From positions 40,128,127 through 40,192,126 of the forward strand of contig NC_061119.1 of the NCBI RefSeq assembly GCF_002878395.1: a stretch of DNA of 64,000 nucleotides, given 5' to 3'. Under the pieces are notes generated by a model that worked only from the letters and a program-made list of their open reading frames with translations, searched no databases and was not told the origin of the DNA. This DNA is from Capsicum annuum. Its lineage: Eukaryota > Streptophyta > Magnoliopsida > Solanales > Solanaceae. Below are positions 35,286-46,799 of this stretch, one piece after another; positions within the stretch are counted from its first letter, which is position 1, and each line of letters starts with the position of its first letter. A program made the position numbers and the translations under genes.

Positions 35286-38200
35286 CTTCTTTATACACAG
35301 GCTCCAAGCATTTAGTTAGTACCCTATAAGCTTAGACCTCTTGCATCTTTGCCACAATATCATCACACAGATTGGACATTTCTGTGCCGGACATCAAACA
35401 TTTGATGTATGCAAGCGAGTATGGCCCACACGCGGTACCTGTTTTATTTTTTGAAGCTTCATGCCCTTGTTTTGACCTTCAAAATCCTATTCTTTCTGCA
35501 TCAAGACTTTCGCTGGCAAATGATCCATCAATTTACTCTGCCTAAACAAGCTCCAAAATTAGCTACATGTGGATAAAAAAAAGCATCAGCATTGAAAATA
35601 GGTAAGTTGCAGTCATAAACCTTAATCTTTCCCTCCTTGAGAAGTATCTCAACAGCGAGAAAATGTTTGACTTCTACGTTCATGACTGCAAGAATTCTCT
35701 TTGCCTTGATCCAGCTCTTGTCGTGTGGATAAGGTCTCTTCCCTCTAACATAGTTAATCAGATCTTCCTCCCATTCGTACGTAGAAACTAATGTATCAAA
35801 TCTCATGCCATCGGGAGTTGACGCTAGCTTACGGAGCCTATTGTACCTATTCTTGAAATTATTATAGAAGTTGAGGTCCATTATCCTATCGGGAGCATCA
35901 TAAGTATCCAGGTACACTAATTGCCTGCCCCTCATGAGGTAGGGAATTTCATCAACATACTGTGATATAAGAATACAATTTTTAATAGGTTAGTAATTAT
36001 AAAGAATAAAAACATAGTGGAAAGATGCTACGGATGGTCCATCTGTTGCAGAGGGTACTCTGAAACAGTTCAAAAATTACCCAGCTAGCGCAACTTATGC
36101 AAAAGATGTTTCATCTATTGCAATAGAATAACCACCAGTTACACCAGAACACTCAGCTGTTGCAACAGACGACACATCTGTTGTGTAGCTTCTTCTTCAT
36201 GGAGTAGATTAGAAGGCTAAGTTAGCTAAGTTAGGAAAAGTAAAATTACCCTATCCACGTACCACTTACGCTTAGCTGTCATACTCATGAAGTCTTCATA
36301 GTCAAACATATGCATGGTGTATTCTTCTGCAGGTTCCTTCTTCTTGGGAGACTTGGCATTTCACAATTCTGTGGTCTCTTCATCGCCAAGTGCCACGTAT
36401 ATGTCCACCTTCTTCAGTGGCCCCAAAACTTCAACAACTTTTGGAGAGGAAGGAGTTGCAATTTTTTTTATTTTTAGACTGAAGAGTATTTGGCTAATTT
36501 TTTGTTTCTTCCTCCTAACCATTACTGTAGGAATGTATGACTCTCTCTCCTTTTTGGATGGTATGACATCTCTCTTAGATTTTAATTCCTTGACAGCTTC
36601 AGAAATAGCCTCTAGTTCTCAAGAAGTTTATCCTATCCGTCCTTGCACACTTTGCATTTGTAAGAAGAACATGAGGGTAAAGAGGGGTGAGAGAGACCAC
36701 TATAAGGGTGAGAGAGATCGATGTATGGGTGAGAGGTACCTGTGTAAGGAGTAATTTCAAATATATTTATTTATCTTGAGCATCAACATACTCATCATCA
36801 TGAATGGCAGTATCAGCAGTATCAGGATGGTTACCACTAACATCAATAACTCCACCAGCAATATCCCCAGAAGAAGCACCCAAATCTGTTGTAGTAGGTT
36901 GGTCATGAAGAGCTTCAACATTAGGCTAACCTTGCCTAACTGCTCTTCTTATGGTTGTTGCTCCAGCCAATTCCTTCTTTACTAACTCCACCATTGGGTC
37001 TGCTATTGTATCAACAAGACCTAGAGTAATAAAAGAAGTCATCCCCAACTCCTGCTCAGTAGGCGTGATCCAAGGATGCATAACCTATAAAAAAGACAAA
37101 TACATTAATTTAAATCATTTAATAATAATTTGCAGTCAAATGGTTGGGTTACATGTTAACACAGTCAAGTTATGCAATAGATGATCTATCTGTCACAATA
37201 TCTGATCTGTATATCACAACAGATTAACAATATATTGCATTAGATTACTCATCTGTTGCATAATTTAAAGTAGATAGGTAATCTATTGAGTCGGGTTCAG
37301 AGAATCAGAGCAACAGATGATTAATCTGTTGTAAAATTTGGATTGTCTGTCATAACAGATTACCCATCTGTTGCACCAGTTATAGTAGATGGGTAATCTG
37401 TTGCAACAGACGACACATCTATCGCAACAGATGGCACATATATTTCAATGCCTTTCTTTGAGTCAAACAATTTTACTCGAAAGAAGACATACTGTATCAT
37501 CCGGAGGGTTAAAGAGATCAGCCTCCTTAATTCTTGTGTTGCTCTTTGCAGCCAACCACTTAAGGATCCTTGGATGGGAAACCTCATCCGCATAATTCTT
37601 GACCTGCCTTCGGAGGGTAGGAATGGCTTCAAATGCCCAAGCCTTAAATATGTAAACAGGAAGCAAGCAAAAAAAATTCATAATAATTATTCAATATAAA
37701 TTAATGGATGAGTAAACTAATAGTGATTAAATTTACCATAAAAGCCCAAGGAAAGCCATATAATGTGATCGTCTTAGGGGATAGCTTTGTCAGTAAATAT
37801 TTGATAGTTAAGTAGTAGTTGTCATATCTCCAGGGATAATTGTTGAATTTTTTAAAATCATCAGCAAACTTCGATAAATTATCTTCTATGACTTTGTTGA
37901 TGTCTTTTGCCAATATAACAGAATGGGCAAACCAAACTAAGCACAATTGTTATCTGTACTTCTTTGGTATGGTATTATCCTTGAGATCTTTTATCAAATC
38001 TGTTATTTTATAGCTACATCCAACAATGTCCAGCAATCCATCTATTTTTTCCTTGCATTTGTTCGTTTTTGCGGGTGGTTGCTTGGACAATGCCTTTCGT
38101 CTATTTGAAGGTGGTGGTTTGGCTGTCCTGCTTGCCTTGGACCTTTCAGGGGGTGTTTTCTTGATGAGAGGTTTTTCTGGACGATCGCATCTCAAGCCCG

Positions 38201-38818
38201 TCACTATGGCAAACTCTTTCAAGCCAAAACAAACTAATATGCCATAGTAGTTGATCTAGATTTCATCCATCTTTTTTCTCCCTCCTTCGAATCTTTATCA
38301 TCCCCCACATACTTGATCATGCGCTTAGAAGACCATATACCATGCTCATTTGGAAACGAACAGTGTGGTCAGGCAACTCAAGAAAGTGTCCAAAGCAGCT
38401 CTTCTTAAAAAGTCTATATTTTCATTCTTCATAATATTCCTAAATTCATCAAAAGGTTTCCCCAACTAACATTTAAGTACATGATCACCAGTTAGTTTTG
38501 CAGGGTTATCTATCAGCATCGCAACTTGAAACCTGTCAATACTAATAGTTTCGACAGTCTCATGCTGGGATTTCGATCTTATTTCATGCCCCACTGGTGA
38601 GGCATTATCATCTTGTTTATCTTCTTCTTCCTCCTCACTTTTATTTTCATCACCAGCCTCTATATACCCTTCTCCACTTCCCTTTTCATAACTTTTCTCA
38701 ACCTCATTTCCTGACTGAGATTGTTTAAGAAGTTCCTCCGAATCCATTTGTACTCAGCCTTTTTTGTTGGGTGGTCAGAAGTTGATCCACTTTCAGTTTC
38801 TTTTCTTTTGGAAGACAT
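35286..38818 (-). pseudogene. DUF1985-Ulp1 (C48 peptidase) transposon gene, copy 2, degenerate
   Basis: Minus-strand remnant from a different subfamily than copy 1. Start MSSKRKETESGSTSDH at 38818, then an acidic stretch EEEEEDKQDDN (38600-38640). DUF1985 words follow: KEFAIVTGLRC (38222) and LCLVWFAHSVILAKDINK (37944). Next are TLYGFPWAFM (37760), AWAFEAIPTLRRQV and HPRILKWLAAKS (37545-37640), and a SCSSYKCKVCK zinc-like block (36640-36670). The protease part at 35528-35935 keeps His in VEVKHFLAVEI and Asp in KVYDCNLP. A Cys remains in TACGPYSLAYIKCL after a frameshift (about 35410-35440). The triad is thus still readable although frames are broken. It converges on copy 1. Confidence 0.8.
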
Positions 38819-38992
38819 ATTATAACTACAAACAACATAAAAACAAAAAATACATTACATTTGATGTCTGCATAATTTTAAAAAAAAAGCTAAGACAAAT
38901 TTTGATAAATTATTATACGCCACATTACAAATAAATACTCTAACGGATAACCCATCGGTTGGAACAGATGGAGAATCTGTTTGAACATCTAT

Positions 38993-39262
38993 TTAATATC
39001 TCCCAACTAATGTTTCACCTATTGCAATAGATGGACCACCAATACCACCACCAACACCACTGCCAATGCCACCAAGACCACCAATACCACCACCAACAAT
39101 GCCACCAATACCAATACCACCACCACCACCAAGACCACTAACACCACCACTAATGCCACCAATACCCGCACCAAGGCCGCTAAAACCGCCACCACCATCA
39201 CCATGACCACACACCACCACCAATACCGATATCAACAACAACAGCCACCACTTACACCACAA
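38993..39262 (-). other. (ACCACC)n-rich microsatellite with a Gly-rich open frame
   Basis: Plus-strand CCACCAATACCACC repeats give a minus-strand frame of 89 codons. It begins MWCKWWLLLLISVLVVVCG, which looks like a secretion signal, followed by Gly-rich GGIGGGIGG-type residues. Secreted plant glycine-rich proteins do look like this, but a GTT/GGT repeat alone also produces it, and nothing else supports a gene. I treat it as a microsatellite upstream of Ulp1 copy 2. Confidence 0.4.
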
Positions 39263-39780
39263 AAACCATCCAATAATACCACGACAGTCAACAAAACACT
39301 AGGACAAAAATAAGGATTTTCTCAGGATCTTCCTACATTTTTAGCATCAAAACTCAAAATTGTTAAACCATTCTCGAAGATAATACAACTAAAAGTCTTT
39401 TTTCCATCATAACTAAAAATCCCTAATTTTTAGAATAAAGAACAAATATAGAACTCTTTTCAAACTCTGTTACCTGTAAAAAAAGAGAAACGACGGATAC
39501 AAGCGAAAATAAAGTCAAAAATAACAACTATGTGGTTGAAAATAGGATGAAAATCAATCTGCTTTGAAGGGTTGAACAATATGTTGAGAAGTTGTTATTT
39601 GTATTATTGAGAGAGAAAGAAAAGATTGAGAACTCGAGATTTGAAATGATGAAACATTTTTTGGCAAATGGATGATTTGTATGGGTTGATTAATATTTTT
39701 GAAAAAGAATGAAAAAGTTTTGAAAATGTTAATTTGATCAGAATTGATCTTAATTATTTTTTAAAATTTTAAAATATATG

Positions 39781-40257
39781 AAATATTTCAACTCAGAGTG
39801 ATCGATCGATGACTCGGGTCGGTAGGAACGCAATACCAACATCATGCAATCGCAAAGACTCAATTAAAGTTGTATTTTACCCTATGTACTCATCCCTAGT
39901 TCTATCTAAATAAATTTAGGTATTAGCTCAATAATAATTTAATACAAAATATTTCAACTCAGAGTGATCGATCGACGACTCCAACTCGAATCGGGAGAAA
40001 TGCAATACCAACATCATGTAATCTCAAAGATTCAATTGAAGTTGTAGTTCACCCTATGTATTCATTCCTAGTTCTATCTAAATATTTAAGTATTAGCTCA
40101 ATAATAAGTTAATACGAAATATTTTAACTCAGAGTGATTGATCAACAACTTCAACTCGGGTCGGTAGGAACGCAATACCAATATCATGCAATCGCAAAGA
40201 CTCAATTAAAGTTGTAGTTCACCCTACGTACTCATCCTTAGTTTTATCTAAATCAAT
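39781..40257. repeat. Tandem repeat, three units of 166-170 bp
   Basis: Units start at 39781, 39947 and 40117 with AAATATTTCAACTCAGAGTG. Each contains GATCGATCGA or a variant, TCGGTAGGAACGCAATACC, CAATCGCAAAGACTCAATT and TCATCCCTAGTTCTATCTAAAT. No gene. The 39263-39780 stretch to the left has a transcribed-leader look on the minus strand (TTTACAGGTAACAGAG near 39468) and no open frame. Confidence 0.85.
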
Positions 40258-40274
40258 TGCAAATAAATCTGTTG

Positions 40275-40560
40275 TAACAAACAATTGAGCTGTTGGAAAT
40301 TTTAAAATAAATATTGATATTTGTTGCAACAGATGGCATATCTGATTTAATTATCAAATAGACATTTGCATCTATTGCAATAGATGACTGAGCTGCTAGA
40401 AATTTTCAAACAAATATTTATATCTATTGCAACAAATGACATATCTGATTTAATTATCAAACAAACATTTGCATCTGTTGTGACAGATGACTGAGCTGGT
40501 GAAAATTTTCTAACAAATATTTATATCTGTTGCAACAGATGACATATCTATTTGGAAATC
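40275..40560. repeat. Palindrome-word tandem repeat, period about 115 bp
   Basis: Units contain GCATCTGTTGTGACAGATGACTGAGCTG, AAATTTTC.AACAAATATTTATATCTGTTGCAACA and GACATATCTGATTTAATTATCAAA. About 2.5 units. Confidence 0.7.
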
Positions 40561-41400
40561 TTTATATTTTAATTTTAAAGCAATCTTTTGTTCGAAAGAA
40601 GAAGAAGGATAGATAGATAAAGTAGTAAGTACTACTAAAGGCGGTAAAAAATATTTCTTGGATAACTCTAAAATCTCATTGAGTAGTCTAGTCTTGTATT
40701 ATCAATGTTACCCGTCTTCCTCGTGCCCCTCAAGTTATTAACGAATACTAATGAATATTTAAACCCATGTCTAGAATTATCTGTCCTTCAGCCCTAAATT
40801 TATTCATCTCTCATCTTTTTCTTTCTCTTCTCTTTAGGGTTATTACAACTGTCTTTTTTTCTCTTTTATATACTCTTTCTAAAAAAGATTCTTTTGGATC
40901 TAAATCGATTTATATCTTACCTCGACTGAAATTACTATTTTGATCCACTTGCTTTTGATATTACAAGTATGGTTCACTATTGTTCTTTCATTCGCGTCTT
41001 CTTCTTTGCGAGTTATTTACATTTGTTCTTTTATTTAATTACCCTTTACCCATATCATATTTATTTTAAAAATTTGAAGAAACTTTAAAGTCTTGAATGA
41101 ATGAACCATTATTTTTATTAAAATATGCAAAAAAAGTCATCTGTTGGGAGAAGTTTAAAAGCCTTGTTGGCAGTACCCTTTTTTGTATATATATTATTTG
41201 TTTCTTTATTATTGATTCTATTATTGATGTTGGTGGTGAGTTTGGTGTTGTTGGAACTTGTGGTGTGGTGTTGTTGATGGTGTTGGAACCAATGATGTTG
41301 CTTATTTATTGTTGATGTTGTTGTGCTGGTGTTGGAATAAATTGTGTTATTTTTTTTATTGTTGATGTAGTTTCTTTGTTGTTTCTTTATAGTTGATATT
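40561..41400 (+). other. Promoter-like AT-rich stretch, no supported gene
   Basis: CT-rich leader-like sequence (40800-40860), TTTTATATACTC as a possible TATA at 40864, and a (GTT)n-rich part at 41220-41330. The frame at 41097-41315 is hydrophobic because of GTT/GTG repeats and has no family words. By position this would be the 5' side of the gene remnant at 41800. Confidence 0.4.
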
Positions 41401-41401
41401 G

Positions 41402-41695
41402 TTATTGATGTTTCAACAGATGGAGCAACTGTTGGAACAAATCAAACCACCAGAAAAGTGGTTTAATGTATTCCAACAGACTCCACATCTATTGCAACAG
41501 ACTCTACATCTGTTTCAATAGACTCCATATCTATTGAAACAGCCTCCACATCTATTGTAATAGACTCCACATCTATTACAACAGACTCCACATCTGTTGC
41601 AATAAACTCAACATCTATTGTAATAGACTCCATATCTGTTGTAACTGACTCCACATCTATTTCAACAGACTCTACTTCTGTTGCAACAGATGTAT
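41402..41695. repeat. 24-bp minisatellite, about nine units
   Basis: Units such as CAACAGACTCCACATCTATTG, where the palindrome word is fused to GACTCCAC. Because 24 is a multiple of 3, the minus strand reads an eight-residue repeat (DVESVAID and variants) through 63 codons. It is a repeat artefact unless shown to be expressed. Confidence 0.8.
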
Positions 41696-41799
41696 TATGT
41701 TCTTTTTGCTCTTCTCTTATTTGATATCATTTTTTTCCTCTTCTTTATAGATATAAGGAATTAAAAGCTGATCAACTTTTGTCCAACCAACACAAGAGG

Positions 41800-42753
41800 C
41801 TACAGTAAAGATGGGTTCAAAAGAATAAGCTGTTTGTAGATGAAACCACTTCATATGTGGGTGCTATGTATTACTGATAATGTTATCATGAAAACACACA
41901 TAAAGTATATTGATTTTATGAATGCTATTTTTTATTGATTAGTCATTGATCATTCAAACAAGATATTTGTAATTTTACAGTTAAGTTTGATAGGTTCGAA
42001 CTGATAAGGCTGAGGGACCATGAATATAGTTTTGATACCCTGTTAAGATTTAATATCAGTTGTTGCTCATGTTTATGTATCAAGCATTGTGAAGGGATCA
42101 AGTTTTAGTGGCATTGTAAAAAGATTCAATAACGATTGGACTAACTTATAGGGTGCATTAGACTCTGAGAGGGCCTTCAAAGCCTCCCACTACTTCAACC
42201 AAGAATGGAAATCAATATAATTATTGCCCTAGCCTAAATTTATATGGTTGGGTTGCTCGGGGTGATGATTATACGCCATAAGGTGCGGTAGGAGAATACC
42301 TGCGAGGGAAAATAAGGGGTTGATGAAAGACTATATCATTTGAGAGCTAATCGAAGAAGACACATAGAATAGCAAGGAACTTCTAGTGAATCTGGCCTAT
42401 AAAACTGACTTAGAACATGAGAAATCCGAATCAAGTGCAAATATGAAAGTGTATCCAGTAATGAAAAATCTATTTGTTGGCTCTATCAAAGAAAAATAGT
42501 ACAGATGGGCACTTTGCTAGGGAGCTGCGACTAGGTAGCATGGTCAGAATAATCCTTACACAAAAAATAACAGAACAACAAGAAAGCAGCTTTGTGGGCA
42601 CCAAGGGTTGAAATGATGTACAGTAAGTCGATAAAACTTGCTTCAAAAATAGCTGAAGTTAAAATAAGAAATCTAAGCGAAGGCAAAAATTTTTGAATTT
42701 AAAATTACATCGCATGCCTTCTTGTTTATGGTTCCGATTAGGTCCACTGCTAT
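41800..42753 (+). pseudogene. Left-arm copy of an inverted-duplicate gene, family unknown
   Basis: Matches 47800-46800 in reverse complement, with many differences. Words such as SERAFKASHYFNQEW (here GAGGGCCTTCAAAGCC..) and the ARG-rich DDYTP..EEYLR..KG region correspond to the better copy on the right arm, but here they are broken by stops. An intron-like segment (about 41925-41980, ending TTTTACAG) is longer than its partner. I do not recognise the family; its company suggests a transposon gene. It is cut at 42753 by a solo LTR. Confidence 0.6.
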
Positions 42754-45700
42754 TGTAACACCCCACATTTTTAGGCTAAACTTTGAACCATCGTTCTTAC
42801 GTTTGTAGACTATAATCCCATGATTTACTTTTGAATTCATGTGTCATGATATTTATCCTAGTGTGTGAAGTGCTTTCAAAGAGAAAAATGTTCATAGGAA
42901 TCACTTAGAACAAAGTTGAGCTAAGAGCCTTTGATTCGTCCAAAGTTTTGTATTTGATTCTACAAGGATCTAATTTGAACGTGTATAAATTTTGATGCAC
43001 ATGAAATTTTTCAGCTCAAGACCCATCAAATGGTAGATAATTGAGTTAGTTTTCCAACGATACCAATTTCTCCTTAATCCGACACCCGAGTGAAAAATTA
43101 TGGCTTTTTACATGAGAGACAGTAAGGGGTCGCGATAGCCCCTCATCGTGAGAGCTGCTTAACCCAACTACAGGCCATAACGCAATGGTGATTTCCATGA
43201 AAAAAAGAGGCCAAGGGTCAGTTTAGTCCATTCCCCTTAACCCCAGTCGTCCAAACACTAATTAATACACCCAAAATGGCATTATTTGCCCACTTTTCAT
43301 TATCAAAACCTCATGTAAACCCTCCTCTTTCCCCAAGATCAATTTCAAGCTTTTTTTCCTCTTAAGAATCCAAGAGTTCAAGTTTTCCAAGTTTGACAAT
43401 CTTCAATAAATCATCTAATTAAGGTATGTGAGAGTTCATCCATGGGTCCCTTTTCACCCATGGAGCCCAAAAACCCATTTTCAAGTTCAAAGTTATGATC
43501 TTTACATGTTAATATAAATTATATTCATGAAACCTCCATGAATTTCGATTATGTATCATGTTTACAAATATTTTTCATTGAAATTGCCTTGATACGTTCG
43601 AATGGTGATTTTCTCATATTAAATCCTTAACCCATGTTTTTTATATTAAAATTATGTGATTTTCATGGTTTAGATACTCCCATGTTTTAACTCATGATCC
43701 TCATGTGTTTGATTTCAAGTTAAGAGTATATGTGTTTTCAATTGGAATGAGCCAATACATATTTTGAATGTTATAATCTTCATATCAAATCCCTAAGTTG
43801 TGAATTGATTCATGTAGCCATGATATTTTCGTATGCTTACTCATTCTCATGCACAAGTTTAGGGTATCCACATGTTTGATCAAATTCCCATATCATGTTC
43901 AACCAATTTCAAGATGAATCCCTAAGTTATGAATTTTGCCATGTAACTCTATTGTTCCCCCATGTTTAAAAAAATTCTTATGTTCAAGCTATGATCTTTT
44001 CATGTTTTGGTGAAACTCCCATGTCCTATTCCAAGCGAATTTTATGTAAATCCTCCAATTCATGATCTTAGTCCTGTAATGATGCTATACTCCCATGTTT
44101 AAGATATTCCCATGTTCAAGTTCATGATTCCCAAGTGTTTGATGAAATCCCCTAATGATTGGGTTTTGAATATTGACTACTTATTATATCCTGAAGATTT
44201 AGTATGTCCTATTATTATTATTATTGTTATCGAGTCTTGGGGGTTAAGAATACCCAAAATTTAGCTGTTTACCTAGTTTTCAGTATCTACAGAATAATTT
44301 CAGTTATACCATGAGCAATATCATTCGGTCAGTAATATGGTTAGTTGTGAGTCCAATTAATCTTAGCTCAGTCCAGTTTCAGTTCTAGTATCAATTTACA
44401 CATTAATAATTACCTCAGAATCCGTATGCACTGTTATTTCAGAATACCATGATCTGAGCTTATTAGTTATTACTTATCAGTGCATGCACCAGTTAGTAAT
44501 CCGTGTTAGTTCTGTTGGGAGTAGGATTTAGCACCGAGAGAATGTAGGAATTGTGATTTCCCCATCAGTTATGTTGAGTCGTTAGTAGCAGTCCCTGTAT
44601 TTCAAAACTATGTAGCTAGCGTAGGATACGAGGAGTCACCCGTCAATTTAGGCTTAACTACCTCTTAGGGGTCATCGGTCAGTTTAGGATTGATACCTTG
44701 GTCCTTCGGGACATCAGTATAGTGGATCCATACAGCCAGTGTTAGTACCCGTGACACGGTAATGACACTCTTCCAACTGAGGTTACAGGTTAGACCACGA
44801 TTAGCTCAGATTGGGGTATGTCGGTTAGATGATACCTCCCACAGTCTCAGTTAGTAGTCAGTGTATTCTCAGTTCAAGTTTGCTTAACCAAGTGTACAGA
44901 CTTTCAGTTGTTCGGTTATACAGTTTATAGTCTTTTAGATTTCAGACTTATTTTAGATTACAAATTTATGCTTGGTCTTGCATTCTCATATATTACAGTT
45001 TTCACGTATTCATGCTCAGTTATCTCATGTTATTCAGATAGTCCTTACCTCATATGCATAGTACTCCACAATTTCAGTCCAGTTGTTCAAACTAAGTACA
45101 ATTCAGTCTTATATGACCAGTATTCAGCTATTAGCCATTTAGTGCATCAGATAAGCTTAGTATATTTTTGTCATTCTCCATCACGTAGTTTCAAACCAAG
45201 TATTCATACAGTACCCATGTTTTACGATTTTCCCAGCTTCAGTTCTACTTATATTATAAAAATCAAAGTTTTAAGAAACTAAGTGTAGTGATTCACTAGC
45301 TTATCAAATTATGTTTTTTACTCGCATTTTAAGATATTTCAACTTTCAGTTTATTTCAGTCTCTTGGTGAGTCTACTTACACCTAGTCATTCGTGTTTTA
45401 AGATTATGTATAAAATAAGTTTCACTTATTCCATTCACCCCTGCATACTCAGTATATTCCAGAAGTACTGATCCACATACATGTCTATGTGCTACATTGT
45501 CTCATAATGTAGGTACCAGTTATAGCCTATGTATCATGATCAAACAGTTGCAGTTTCCAGCTAGCAAGTGATGAGTTCTCTTATTTTGGGAACTCCAGAC
45601 AGTTTTATTTCATGTATAGTTCATTTATTTTTCATATGTATTGATTAGTGGTAGTTGGAGGCATGTCCCAACTATCTACAGTCAATATAGTAAAGGCTTC

Positions 45701-45946
45701 ATAGATGTCAATCAGAGTTAGTCATGTAATTTCAGTTTCTTCCTTCAGATTTATCAGATTTTAAAACTTTATCAGTTACATACTATTTAAGATTTTTAGT
45801 ATGATTATGTTTTCGCACAACAGAACTTGTTATTTAATGTATTATAATTCAGTTGCTTAACAGTATGTCAGTTCATGGGTTAGCTTGGGATCACTTGTGG
45901 TTCCAAGTATCGTGTGGTATCCAGTGTGTACTCCTGGGGCGTTATA
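42754..45946 (+). mobile_element. Solo LTR of a chromovirus (Tekay/Del type), 3.2 kb
   Basis: Starts TGTAACACCCC and ends CCTGGGGCGTTATA. The flanking GCTAT (42749-42753) and GCTGT (45947-45951) are a 5-bp target duplication with one mismatch. Removing it rejoins GGTCCACTGCTAT to TTGACCTGATCG, which matches the uninterrupted partner at about 46785-46810. There is no internal region, so it is a solo LTR. Text such as CCATGTTT..TCATGTTT recurs irregularly. Frame 44908-45282 is not supported as a gene. Confidence 0.85.
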
Positions 45947-46051
45947 GCTGTTGACCTGATCGAAACCACAAACAAGATTGAAAGACAGATTAAGTATCAT
46001 TACTTCCTTAACAATATGCAATATGGATATAATTGATTATGTTTTCTTGCC

Positions 46052-46231
46052 TTAGCATGTTTTCAATATATCTTGGAGAAGATCAGATGCTTCTTGTAGT
46101 ATGTGAATCTCAATAATTTTCAAGCTTGCCTCCAGCTTACTTATTCGATACTCAAGCTTATCGTTGCCATCGTTGAGGTCAGTGTACAGTTCTTGGTCTT
46201 TTGTGAGCTTGTCGATGAGAAACACTTTCAT
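46052..46231 (-). CDS. Short coiled-coil-like open frame, left arm of palindrome
   Basis: 59 codons from ATG at 46231. Charged and leucine/isoleucine-rich (LTKDQELYTDLNDGNDKLEY, ISKLEASLKIIEIHI), with heptad-like spacing of I/L that would fit a coiled coil. A partner exists in the right arm on the opposite strand, but that one has lost the ATG and has a 1-nt deletion. Upstream at the palindrome centre there is no obvious promoter. It may be an exon of a larger lost gene. Function unknown. Confidence 0.35.
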   Translation of the reverse strand: MKVFLIDKLTKDQELYTDLNDGNDKLEYRISKLEASLKIIEIHILQEASDLLQDILKTC

Positions 46232-46513
46232 CAAAGTTGTGGCATTGTAAAAGGCCTTCAGAAGGCTTCCAGAACACTTTCTTCAGAAGGCTTAAATGAT
46301 ACATGATGGGTCGCTATGTTTGTTTAGATCAACGTGTTTATGCACACTCAAGCAATGGTCCCAACGGTTGAACATTATCCTATTGGGACCACTGCTTGAG
46401 TATGCATCAACACGTTGACCTAAAACAAATATAGTGACCTTCTATGTATCATTTAAGCCCTCTGAAGAAAGTTTTTTGGAAGCCTTCCAAAGACCTTTTA
46501 CAATGCCACAACT

Positions 46514-46695
46514 TTGAAGGAAGTGTTCCTTGTTGGCGAGCTTACAAAAGACCAAGAACTCTATGCTGACCTCAACGACGGCAACGACAGGCTTGAATAC
46601 CAAATCAACAAGCTAGAGGCAAGATTGAAAATTATCGAGATTCACATAATAAAAAAGCCTTTGATCTTCTCCAAGATATGTTGAAAGCATGCTAA
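46514..46695 (+). pseudogene. Right-arm partner of the coiled-coil-like frame
   Basis: Reads EVFLVGELTKDQELYADLND, then NKLEARLKIIEIHI, matching the left-arm frame. The start ATG is AAG here. Near 46652 a single-base deletion shifts the frame before the LLQDMLKAC ending. It is therefore the more decayed of the pair. Confidence 0.55.
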
Positions 46696-46799
46696 GGAAA
46701 GAAAACACAATCAATTATATCCATATTGCATATTGCTGAGAAAGTAATGATACTCAATCTATCTTTCAATCTTGTTTGTGGTTTCGATCAAGTTAATAG

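Larger units (their letters stand above)
45952..46795. repeat. Large palindrome: arms of about 400 bp around 46365
   Basis: Left arm 45952-46355 and right arm 46375-46795 are reverse complements with moderate divergence. At the centre, TCAACGTGTTTATGCACACTC and TGGGACCACTGC/GAGTATGCATCAACACGTTGA pair across a spacer of about 20 bases. With the gene arms outside (41800-42753 and 46800-47800) the inverted duplication is about 1.3 kb per arm before the LTR insertion. Confidence 0.85.

Noticed and set aside
44908..45282. 124-codon open frame in the solo LTR
   Set aside because: Tyr/Ser/Phe-rich, no domain, entirely inside the LTR.
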